DNA of 64,000 nucleotides from Zingiber officinale. Its lineage: Eukaryota > Streptophyta > Magnoliopsida > Zingiberales > Zingiberaceae. The DNA is taken from positions 24,558,492 to 24,622,491 of the forward strand of contig NC_056004.1 in assembly GCF_018446385.1 (NCBI RefSeq), written 5' to 3'. A program made the position numbers and the translations under genes. Below, piece by piece: positions 26,001 to 36,700 of the stretch. The notes beneath the pieces were generated by a model. The model searched no databases. It saw only the letters and a program-made list of their open reading frames with translations, and had not been told where the DNA came from. Every line of letters starts with the position of its first letter. Within the stretch, counting starts at the first letter, position 1.

Positions 26001-28863
26001 AACTAGTAAATAGAAATACTGTCAATACACAGTCTATGATGTAGATAGAAATCACGAAGAAAGATCATTTATTGCATATTAATTTCTGTTTAAAATTATG
26101 GATCATCAAATGCAACTAAAGAGATTTCATGGTAATCAACCCAAAGTAGTTTTTAGCGATCTAATGAAATAGTCATGCACCTTGGGCATATAGCGTTAGA
26201 ACCGCCTGGACCTGAATGAAGACACCGCTGAAGTTGTATTTCTCAAACATGGTCTCTATCTGTCCTATACGAAGCCAAATCAATAATGACTTGTTTGGAG
26301 TCTCAAACTAAAGACTTGTATGAAAATGATAAATATACAAAGACATGAAATGTACAAACCATTTTCTCACGGTTTTTTGAAGGATTGAGAGGTGGATCTG
26401 TGAGTAATATCTTACATTCACTTGGATCTATCTAAAGAGGAAAAGGAAAAAATGACAGCATTCCTAACGCCATTAGTTTAAAAGCGAACTGACTTAAGCA
26501 AAGAATATAATAAATGAGTAGGGTAGCACTGAAATGAAATATTAGTACAGTGCTTTGTTTGAGAGACGGTGGATTGGTCAAAATTATATTAGGACTAAAC
26601 TAATTTAATTAAGAATCAATACCTTAAGTTCACTGTAAAATGCATGATCCCATACATGCCCCATGTCATCCCAATTTTGCACAATCCCATTATTGACTGG
26701 ATAAGATATATCTAGTTGGTGGCGAAATTCTGCACAAGCAGCTCCCACAACAATGTCCTGAATGAAAGAGGTAAGCAGTATGCATGACTGCTTCAGTATT
26801 TTTCTACTTGTAAGATATAAATAGAGACAATAAAAAATGAATTTGAAGATCCAAAAAATCTTTCGTCAAGAGGAATAGCCAGCTAGTCAATAGTAAATGG
26901 CATGAGACATGATGGCAGGGTTAAAAATCTATTTGGCCTCCTAAAATATTCATGCTCCAAAAATACATTTAGAATGAGAAGTCCTTCCTCTTTATACACA
27001 TGGTTTGCGAGTAATTATATGCAACATATGTTACAACAAGAAAAAAGAAATGCATCGCTGTTCAGACCGTTAGTTCCTGCTCCACCAGTGATTCTTCATA
27101 TCTAAGCAATGGCCTTCCAACCACGCATGGAAATACAGATGTGGGAAAGTTATCTCCAGCAAATCCACACTTCACATACTGCAATTAAAAAGTTGCAAGA
27201 TCAGATAAGGGTGAACCTAAAAGAGAATAAGATAATATTTGTAGCTTCGTTCCAGCACAAGTTATCATTTAGAAAGACAAAATAATGGAAAATGTCTGAA
27301 AGTTGCATTAAATTCAGAATATAATATCCCCAGTCTTGGTAAAATTGGACAGTAAAGTCAAGATACATTAGTCACTATACAAAATTTGCAAGTTCTAAAC
27401 AGAGAGGAGAATTTCTCCCTTAAAAATACATACATGAATAGCAATACGTGAGTCTCTATTATGGTTTACGTGATTTGCAAACATGGAATATGGCTCTATT
27501 ATGTCGGAATCTATGGAATATTCAAAATCGACGTGAGTCTCTTTGGGTTCGATGGGTTCATCAACATTATCTCCAAAATATGGACTTTTGGCAATGGAGG
27601 AGTAAGCCTTCGGATTCTCCCCTTATTAAACGCTTACTTTTTATTCGTGATGAACTTGTACAGCGAACTACCTCTATTGGCGCCGCAAATATGAAAATGA
27701 TAGAGTGGTTTGCGGGGGAAAATAAAGGGACGGCTTTGGCATATGAGTTTTTCCGTCCAAGAGCGGCTAAAGTGGATTGGTTTTCGGTGTTATGGAAGCC
27801 ATATATTTTGCCCAAGCATAGGTTCACATCTTGGTTACTTGCTCATGGAAGACTAAGAACGGCGGACATCATCCCTTATGAGCCCAACAAATTATGTGCT
27901 TTATGCCACCAACAAGATGAGTCCAATACTCATCTTTTCTTTGATTGTGAGATTGTCAAGCCTCTACTTGATAAAGTCAAGGCATGGATGGATATCACTT
28001 TTGACATCACCGATATGGCCTCTTATCTTGATACATTTCGTCAACATTATAAAGGTAAAGGGCGGCAAATGAAAGCAAGACATCTTGCCTTATCTTCCAT
28101 GATTTATCTCGTATGGAATGCACGTAACATGAGTCGATTTGAAAATGTTGTTCCTTGCTTTGAGAAGATTTTCCACAAAGTCCAAGTTCATGTTTGGCGC
28201 TTTGTAGATATCAAGTGATTCTTTTGTAATGTGTGGTAATGCTTTGTGATATGCTCGGGTGTCTTACAAAGTCCAAGTCATGTTTGGTACTTTGTAGAAA
28301 CTAGTGAGATGATGATGAGTGATAATTGTGTAATGATGTCATACAAAGTCATAAATCTCTAATGCACTTTGTAGTCATCATATGATTGTATTTTGTTCTT
28401 TTTGGGAGTATAATACATTTACCTTCCCCCCAAAAAAAAATGAATAGCAATACGAAACCACGAGCACAGAAAGCAGAGTTCAGACGAAAGAATGGATATT
28501 CTGATCCGCAATATTGCAGATAGAAAACTTAACTGTCTGTTGGCTTTTATTATGCCCAAGATGGAATTTTGTCAGCGATCAGTAAATGCGTGAAAACGCG
28601 GATCTCACTTTTCAGAAAGTCCACCGATCGCACAAAATCATGAAAAATCAATGGTCATTATGGTAGTACGCGTACAAAGAAAAGCTAATCACAATCTCAA
28701 GATCCAATCTTCGTCGAAGTTGAAGAAATAACAAGTAACTAGATCAGCAGGAAGAGAAGAGAGATCCAATTGTGTAGAGACAATACTATTTGAAGGAACC
28801 AAAAATTGGAAGAAGAATTACTCCAGTGCCGTTATCGCAGACGACAACCTTTCGGCTGTCCAT
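20014..28863 (-). CDS. ARP2: actin-related protein 2 (Arp2/3 complex subunit)
   Basis: ARP2 and ARP3 together template the first subunits of a branch in the Arp2/3 actin-nucleating complex; in plants this shapes trichomes and pavement cells, downstream of SCAR/WAVE. Fifteen minus-strand exons: 28822-28863, 27068-27178, 26623-26757, 26360-26431, 26181-26259, 25898-25947, 24801-24904, 24636-24704, 24487-24550, 24315-24383, 23065-23148, 22054-22112, 21171-21237, 20315-20398, 20014-20094. Total 1170 bp, 389 aa, as in other plants. All junctions are GT-AG and in frame. Visible markers are the N-terminal VVCDNGTG phosphate loop, [14 protein letters not shown], the ARP2-type [39 protein letters not shown], and a C-terminus ending CGQV. 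No broken residue was seen. Introns carry a LINE (intron 1) and a hAT MITE (intron 10). Confidence 0.95.
22199..22366. repeat. 84-bp tandem duplication in an ARP2 intron
   Basis: TCAATGAGATGCAATCTAAA at 22201 recurs as TCAATGAGATGCAGTCTAAA at 22285, and similarity continues through the CATTAATGACTA and CAGAAAACA words. There are two copies, period 84 bp, with a few substitutions. It is intronic, just upstream of exon 12. Confidence 0.85.
23397..23874. mobile_element. hAT-type MITE with perfect 8-bp target duplication
   Basis: A 462-bp element (23405-23866) in ARP2 intron 10. Ends are inverted: TAGGGATGTAATCGAGCCGA at the left, and a right end that reads TAGGGGTGCAAATGAGCCGA when reverse-complemented. 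It is flanked by identical 8-bp repeats ACCTAAAC (23397-23404 and 23867-23874), the hAT signature. The interior is rich in GAGCTCGAGC words, and no transposase is encoded. The short ORF at 23740 is part of it. Confidence 0.9.
27434..28454 (+). mobile_element. 5'-truncated LINE (L1-like) insertion with target duplication
   Basis: About 990 bp inserted in ARP2 intron 1, opposite in strand to the gene. A direct repeat TGAATAGCAATACG occurs at 27435-27448 and 28441-28454, one base longer if the neighbouring A is counted. The insert ends in a run of A just before the second copy, which is a poly-A tail. The 5' end starts abruptly inside coding sequence, the usual result of incomplete reverse transcription. 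Confidence 0.92.
27448..28218 (+). pseudogene. LINE reverse transcriptase C-terminus (zf-RVT region), truncated
   Basis: An open frame of about 256 codons with no ATG at its start; the first codon spans the insertion junction. It matches by eye the C-terminal end of plant non-LTR reverse transcriptases: [19 protein letters not shown], then [11 protein letters not shown], and a zinc-binding zf-RVT core with [29 protein letters not shown] and a terminal VWNARN. The catalytic RT fingers/palm and the endonuclease are absent. The frame has no stop, which suggests a fairly recent insertion. It is not expected to make a functional protein. Confidence 0.88.
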
Positions 28864-30082
28864 CTTCGCCGCTCCACGCGCTCGCTGCTCCTCCTCTCTC
28901 TCCCCTCCCGTCGCACTGCTACTGAAACCTGCGAGTTACAGTGGCATATAGATCGGAAGCGGAATTCGAGATGCAGATTGACGGTGCTCAGGTGCCGGGG
29001 GAGAAGAAGATCTATGGCCCAAATTTGGGAAGTATCCAATCGAATTAAAACAGCCCAACTGACCCAATTCAACTTGGGCCGGTCCAGACTAATAAGACGA
29101 AACTCATATAGTTTTATAATTAGACTGTAAATTGAATTGACAAAGTTAGTAGGTCGATAATTTAATTGGTTAAAATGGTCGAACTAATTGACCTAAAAAT
29201 AACATAATAAATATAAAGTGTATTGAGAGATCTTGTGGCGATTAAGTAAAAGATACATGATTAATTAAGGCAAAAGTTTCTTTCTTTCTTTCTTTCTTTT
29301 GTGAGAATTAAGGCATAAGTCAAGGGTATGGGAGTATAAGAGCATTTTTTGTAGGGTACAGTGGACCAGTACTTGCTGCAAAACGAAAAGACTTCATGGA
29401 CAGCCAATTTCTTTCTTGTTCCTTAGTTTCATGCGATCACATGGAGTGTGAAGATGTTTCCTATTCTTGTCTTGATTTGACAATTAATGCATGTGATCTT
29501 GAGATTTTTTAACTCCATGGATTATATGGTATTTCTTGACTTTAGATGTATTTTATTCCAATTTGAAAAGAAGAGGACGAAGAAGCCATTTAACAATCTA
29601 AGTTTCTCTTTAGTTTATATAATAATAACGACATTGTGGAGCATATTGAATTTTATAAATTGGTTGTCTTTTTCATGGATAGACTTTATTAGTAGGACTA
29701 CTGCAGAAACTCTCAGACCTTTGAGTCATATCCATACATTTAAAGGGAAAGCTGTTCAACTGAGTCATGCTTCATGGTTTTGCCAGTAGCTCTTCATACT
29801 TTTCATGTGAAGAACTGTTGTATAATTTTATTTGTTTTTTTTCTAAAATAACTCATCCATGATCCACTGGAATGAACTCACAAGGTATTCTTTTCATTTT
29901 TTTTTTCCTTTTGTTTCTTTTAAAAAATACTACTGTAAAACAACTTCACTCCTGTTAAAAGAAGTTGTTGTTCTTTCTCAAATCGAAGCATTGATAAGTA
30001 TCATCAAACAGTACAATCAAAAAGAAAAACACAAGCTCGTTTTTTTAGCAGGTACAGTTCTTCAGTGATCCCTGATCAGTTA
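28864..30082. other. intergenic region between ARP2 and the TPD1-like gene
   Basis: ARP2 promoter side: GC-rich leader to about 28930, then AT-rich DNA. A (TTTC)n tract lies at about 29281-29300. The ORFs at 28818, 29487 and 29859 have no recognisable domain. No RNA gene was seen. Confidence 0.5.
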
Positions 30083-30540
30083 TCAGTTGCACTGGTGGAT
30101 CAGGGTGCTGACGACGGGGAAGTCCTGCGGCGTCATCCACGCGTACCTGAACTTCACCGGCGTGCCTCTGGAAATTGCCCGGCCGTCGCCGACGAGGCAC
30201 CTCTCTTCGTCGACCGGGCGGATGGCCCAGCCGTTCACCGACTCGACGCTGCTGAGCCCGTAGCATCTCAAGACCACCTTCGACTGCAAGCATCGACATT
30301 TGTTGCTCACCGACACCTCGTACTCCGGCTTGCCTTCCGCTATGCCCCCTGTTTTTCTCTGACTTATGCTGATGTCTGCCAGGCTACATGGAGCTCCATG
30401 GGCTGCAGTTATTCGATCAACGGAGTTCAGCTATAAATCTCTATCTAGTATAGCAGATTGAGATTGAAATGCTTACCTCCGATAATGATGCAGAGAAAAA
30501 GAAGAAGAGATGAGAAGAAGAGTTTGTGAAGGCTTCCCAT
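30083..30540 (-). CDS. small secreted TPD1-like (tapetum determinant-like) protein
   Basis: Two minus-strand exons, 30477-30540 and 30083-30348, joined in frame (GT-AG); 330 bp, 109 aa. Residues 1 to about 26 are a signal peptide with the hydrophobic run FFSSLLLFLCIII. The mature part starts near GKPEYEVSVSNKC and has five cysteines (KCRC, RCY, RCL, and a C-terminal QCN) in the spacing of the TPD1 family, with family landmarks VSNKC, CLVGDGRAI and FRYAW. TPD1 itself is a secreted ligand of the EMS1/EXS receptor kinase in anthers. Many shorter paralogues like this one are of unknown role, so I assign the family only. A good TATA box lies 62 bp upstream of the ATG. Confidence 0.82.
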
Positions 30541-30601
30541 TTCTCTTCTGCCAAACTCTGCGCGTGCTCTGTTCTACAAGGGAAATGAAGTTTTACCGGA
30601 C

Positions 30602-30609
30602 TATTTATA
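30602..30609 (-). promoter_or_regulatory. TATA box of the TPD1-like gene
   Basis: TATAAATA on the minus strand, 62 bp upstream of the ATG at 30540. This is consistent with a short leader of about 30 nt. Confidence 0.6.
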
Positions 30610-33600
30610 GAGGGAGAAGCAGGAGAGGTATAAGGCTTGTTTCTTCCAAGTAGCAATAACCACTTGCGATGAATGCGACGGTCCAATCGCTTAAATTAAG
30701 GCTGTATACATGTTCCTCAAGTGTAGCTACCTGTGACAAGTTTTAATCTGCTAGAAGACAAAGTTCGGTGATGAGACAGTGAACTTGGTTGAATTGAAAG
30801 AATTTATTCATTGAGTTATTGGACTCATTGACTAAAATATTTAAGCAAAAAATTGATTAATTCGTTCTTTAAAACATGTTTAAGCTCTCAAAAACTTTCA
30901 GGACTAGATAAAAAAAAACCTCATTCCTCTAATGTAAGAAGTAGAAAGAATGATCTCTCAACTTTCAGAAGACTATAATAGATATGATAATTAAAATTGC
31001 ACCTTTCGAGATTAAAGTGGATGGAAAAAGTCATTCCTCCAAGGTAAGGTAAGAACCAGAAAGGATCATCACTTTAAAATCTTCTTCTCATTAGGGAAGC
31101 TTCAAACTCTTTCAAGACAAGATAAAAAGAAGTTTACCTTATTCTTCTGAAATAAGAAGTAAAAACGATAATTTGGCAACTTCTGAAAAAATAATGAATC
31201 CATCTTACAATTCTAAAGAGATATAATAAATTAAGTTTACACCTCTTGAGACAAGGTGAATAAAAAAAATCTCATTCCTTCAAGGTAGCAAATGGAATAC
31301 CTCATATCTACGAACATGGCAAGTAAAATAGCCTCTTAATCCTCCAAGGTATAAGCCAAAAGAAGGATGATATGATTCTTGGTGGTCGGTGAAAATTTTT
31401 TATAAGTATGGACTAGTCATCTAGGATTAGTCGATCTAAAAGGTTGGATACTTGATGGTTAAAAAAATAAAGGAAGGCATCATACTTCCTAGCTACAACG
31501 TATAGTATAATCCCATATCCTGAACAAGAGCTTGGTAATCTCTATCCTAAGTATAATGTCTCTGTCCTAAGTGTAATGTTTTTTACTTAAAAACTCTTGC
31601 TGGTAATCCTCAACAAGAGTCTCTTCTCTTCCTATCTTGTTGCTGTGCCCACATGGAAACCTTCCAATGTTGTCTTTGATATTTTTACTTTTCATTCATA
31701 AGAGTTTCCCATCGGCTATCGGATAAATCTAGAAAACAGATATGCATGTTTGAATCAAAAGCATATTCTTTGACCATAAGCATATTGTTAGAACATAGAT
31801 ACATTCTTAGACCGACTCTGCTTTTTCTCTCTTCTCCATTTCAGCGGAAGTGCTTGATTTGCTTGGACTTTGAGAAACTCTGGCTCAACTTGTCAATACG
31901 ATAAAGTTATCCAATAGCTGATTTCTCTTTGCTAGCTTACTTGATTGATGGACCATAACTAAGGAAGTTCCAAACCTCTTACAAGGTTCACAACCATATC
32001 TAGAGCATAAGTAAACAATTGATGTCCCGTCCACAAAACTGTTAGCTTCAATCAGATCACTGTCTTGTGCATGTGAGAGATACTCAAGGGCTGATCACAC
32101 GGCAATGGCATGTGACCCCTATGGATCAAGATATATAAACCTTCTTAACTTATTGTTTTTTGTTTTCTTAATTTTTCTCTTTTATCATTCAGTCTCATTC
32201 AGAAGAAGCATGTGGAGGAACTAAAGCTATTTGTGGTGGTTGTGTGGGTCCTTTTTACAATCTTCCAACTAATTGATGGCCCTTTTGAATGGAAAAAAAA
32301 AATCTAAAGTTTCTACAATGAGTTGGTTATGAAAAGCTGAACAATTGTGATGAAATTAGTTTCATAGATATGGTATTACTTAAGGCGGAAGTGTATATCA
32401 ATGATCTTAATAATTACAGAAGATAAGCACATTTGTTGAATGAGTTGAGTGGACAAGTTGAGAACCTTGATTTAGACTTGTTGAGTCACATTACGATGCA
32501 GAAGATTGTCCAACAAGCCATGTGGCAGCCGCAACTTGTTCAAGTCAGCACAGGTTTCATGTTTCTTTTTCTTTCTTGTACCAACTTGCAATTGGTGGAA
32601 GAGATTGCTGCGGTGATTCCGGATAATAATGGGAAAGATATTAGTTTAATGAATTCGATAAATTAGCAGAAATAAAGGTAAATAATATTATTGAATAATG
32701 GGAATTGTATTTGTTACTTGCGTTGACTGTGAAATAAACAATGCATTGGAATAGGATATTATCATATTTGACTTGCAGGCTCGTAAATTGGTGCCTACTT
32801 GTGTTGGTGAGATTTGTGTGTGTTCGTTCTGCTTATAAATTACATCAACGTAATTTAATTATATTTGATTAAATATGATACTAAAAAGTTGGAATTATCA
32901 AACATCTCTTCGTATTTTCTGAGTTTCGGAAATGATTGGTGCAATCTTCCCTGCTCATTTTATTGTCCAACGAACTGATATCTAGATGATTATAATTGAT
33001 ATATTATAAACCTGGAAGAACTGCATGAAGAATTGAAATATGATTTAGCAAATCTAATAAAAAAAATTTCTACATTCATCTTTAAAAAAGTTGTGCTACA
33101 AATAATTTGCTAGCAAATTAGAATGTGAGGGCAACTTACACGAACATCCCTTCTATCTTGTTAGTATTCTAGTGTACCTCACATTGTTTACAAAGTCTTC
33201 ATTTTAAGTTCACATCTACATGTGACAACAATCGATTCGCTCACCCCAATACCCCCGCCAACTCATCCCTAGACCAACACAGAAGAGATAAAAAATACCC
33301 CTACCAACTCATCCCTAGACCAATACAGAGTAGATAAATCACGGATGACTACTAACTATTGATGCAGTGACCGAGTTTCGATCATAGGACCTAATATGAC
33401 AACACTCCATATCTCAACCACCATACCGTACCACCCCGAGAGGGCCACAAATTTTATCTACATGATACTTAAAGGTGGAGTATCTAAGCTTTGATATCAA
33501 TTTGGTTGGTCTTAGTTATTCCCCAAACAAGCAGACAAAATATATTCAAGCCGTAACATTCAAGTAACTTCCTAGCATTTTGGAGTGATCTCACAAACAA

Positions 33601-33797
33601 AGACAATGAACGCCAGAACATGTTTACTCAGATGTAGCAATGGAACTTGTGTTCATGTCAGTACAATTACATAAGCCAACATAACAGAGTACTTAATGTC
33701 GTCAAAAATAGAGATTATCAACACTGAGATGAGCAATTTTGTGGTTAATTCAATAAAAGAATTGGTGTGTTCATCATGTAAGATGACAGGGAAAGAG
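30610..33797. other. intergenic region between the TPD1-like and G6PDH genes
   Basis: No gene supported. 30880-31400 contains loosely repeated phrases (CTCATTCCT, AAGTAAAA, TCCAAGGTA), probably an old diverged tandem repeat. 33255-33345 contains two copies of a 55-60 bp block around CCAACTCATCCCTAGACCAA. The ORF at 32433-32666 has no family resemblance and is not preceded by an exon I can join. Confidence 0.45.
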
Positions 33798-36700
33798 TTA
33801 CTCTGAAGTGTTGACATCACCCCAGCGGACATTGTATTTTGCTGCAAGGTAGTGTGCTCCTACAGGCCCACGGCTCCCGTAAGGGTAGAGCTCCGGTGCA
33901 ATCTTCTTCTCCTCCAGCTCTTTAAGCAGTGGCGTGAACAACTCCCAAGCAGCATCCAATTCATCAGAGCGAATGAACAGTCTTCGTTCTCCCTCAATGG
34001 CATCAAGTAGTAGACGTTCATATGCATCCGGTATCTCCTTAGAGTATCTAAGGAAACACATTAAATGGCGTGAGAGAGCAGGGTTATAACTCTATTATAG
34101 CAATCATCAGTATTTATTTTCACTGAAAGAAAAATAATCATACCTCGAGGAATAAAGAAGATTGAGATTGCTTCTGTCCAATTTCATACCCAATCCAGGA
34201 AGTTTGTTGTTGATCTTCAAGTATATAGCCTCATCAGGCTGCACCCTGATGATAAGCTCGTTTGTAGCAAGATCAATATCAGTTCCAAAACATCGCTTGT
34301 AAAGATTACCAGGGACATGGCAGAATTGAACTCTGATCTCAGCTCTGTGAATGGAAATTTTGAAATTTTAGGTTGTTTATATGATAATGATAAGGAGAAT
34401 AAAATGAGTTATTGGGCTTCTAATTCTACTGCTTTGTATGCAAAGCTTTCCCAGCCTTCATGAGAAATGGGACTCCATCCCATCTTGCATTATCTATGAA
34501 AAGTGCAGCTGCAGCAAATGTCGGAGTAAGGCTGTTTTTGGGTACAGTTTTATCATCCGTGTACCCAGGATATGAAATACCATTCCTAGTGTGGCTCTTA
34601 TATTGTCCTATCACCACATCTTCTAATTGCAATGGTTTCATAGAATGGAGAACTTTCGCCTAAAATTTGAAGGCAAAACCAATCCAAGGCATGGATGCAA
34701 ACTAGAAAACTGATGAGTTGAGTTCTAATAATAGAAGACAATAGTAACACCGTAGTTTGTAATCATGGGCTTCAATGAAGTCACTTCAAGAAAACAGTAT
34801 TCTCCTATTTCTGTTACCAACCTTTTCATTCCTGATGTCTTCTGCGTCCAAGCTGATGGGAGTTTCCATTGCAAACAAGGTGAAAATCTGAAGTAGATGA
34901 TTCTGCATGATATCTCTAATGATACCATAATTATCAAAATACCTGCATTAGAAGACACAAAGTCGCAGCAAAATTCATAGGCACGTGAAAGTATAGCAAA
35001 TAAGCATGCATTAAAACATTACCCTCCACGTCCTTCTGTACCAAAGTCTTCAGAGAAGGTCAACTGCACATTCCGGATATATTGCCTAGACCATAGCGGT
35101 TCAAAGACAAGATTTGAGAACCGTAGGACAGATAGATTCTCAACAAGTTCCTTACCCAAATAGTGGTCAATTCTGGAGAGTTTCAAGAATGAAAGTAATG
35201 AGATATGTTCCCATCAATTACTGAATGTTAGTATGAGGCTTTTGTGTTACCTAAAAATCTGATCCTCCTCCAGGTATTGTTTCAGACCTCTTGTCAAAGC
35301 AGCAGAAGATTCAGTGTCCCTCCCAAATGGTTTTTCAACTATCACCCTGGTCCAGCCATTCTTGGAAGAAGCTGACTTACTTGCAGATTTTACAACATCT
35401 ATAAATATGTTTGGTGGAATTGACAAGTAAAAAAGTCGGTTTGACAACCTCCCAGCCTGTAGTTCAATTCAAAATAATAATTTCCCAATACGTCTTCTCC
35501 AACCAATGAGTAGATTCATACAATTTAATACAACATTCAAAAATCCAAATATATACATATCTCTGAGGCACTAACTGACATCATCATGATTTTCATAACG
35601 TAACAAATCAATCTTATAGGGGTTAGGAGCATAGTTAGCCTGGTCAGTTTTGCAAAATATGATTCTTATAACATGGATTAAGTCAAGAAACTTATAAGCT
35701 TTTCACAATCAAGAGGCTATCTGTAGATAGGATGAAGAGAGTAGTAATAGACAGAAGTTATAAAAGATCTCAGAAAGAAGAAAACGATGATTGTGAGATG
35801 CAATTTTTGTGTCATGCAAACAAGCATAAAACCTTATAGAATCAAAATATACTAATATCATTTTCTTACCAGATTCATGTAGTTGACCAAAATAATCTAG
35901 ACAAACCACAGTTCAGAACCAAATATAGCTAAGTTGACTAGAACAGGTGAATAGACGATGCAAAATTCTCAAAAAAGACAACTCAGATAACTTGTTAGAT
36001 ACATTATATTGTTAAAATAAATAAAAATAATTACACATGCTAATCTATGTATATGACATAGCTCATAGCCTGGCTCCTATTCCACAACCCTCAATTCTTT
36101 AAAGGGTCACCCTCCTAACCCACTATCAAATTTCTTTAACTGAGGCAATAGAGCAAGTCTCTATAATCATATGATGAGACCTTAACACAGATTGAAATTT
36201 CATGAGTTAGAGAACTCCGAGTAATGGGATTTCCGACCCGAGAATGAAACCATGAGTTAGAATCCTCACAAGCTAGCTAGATGATGAAATCTCATGAGCT
36301 AGATTCAGTGTTGTAAATGGCGGTAGACAGGGGAGAGACGGTCAGTGACCGCCTACTGCCACCTAGGCAGTGCCTAGGCGGTTGAATTTTTTTTACTATT
36401 TTTATAAATAATTAAATTATATACTAACTAAAGGATCAAAAATTAGAAGAAAAAAATTACTAAAATATATATATATATAGGACAGCCCAATGCACGAAAC
36501 TCCCGCTATAAGAGGTCCCGGGGAAGGATCCATGGTACAGTCTTATCCTGCTTTTTGCAAGAGGATGTTTCTAGAATTTAAACCCGTGACCGGTCACAAA
36601 GTAACAACTTTACCATTGAGCCAAGACTGCCCTTCAAAAAAAATAAATTAATCTAAATATTTTTTTAAAAAAATAATAAATAATAATTTTTAAAATATAT

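Noticed and set aside
27567-27827. Minus-strand ORF in the LINE
   Set aside because: Shadow of the LINE reverse-transcriptase frame on the other strand.
30065-30436. Plus-strand ORF of 123 codons over the TPD1-like gene
   Set aside because: Antisense shadow; the minus-strand gene has a signal peptide, splice sites, cysteine pattern and TATA box.
32433-32666. 77-codon ORF (LLNELSGQVENLDLDLL...) as a gene
   Set aside because: It has a coiled-coil look but no recognisable family, no flanking exon with matching frame, and no promoter signal; the surrounding sequence is AT-rich intergenic.
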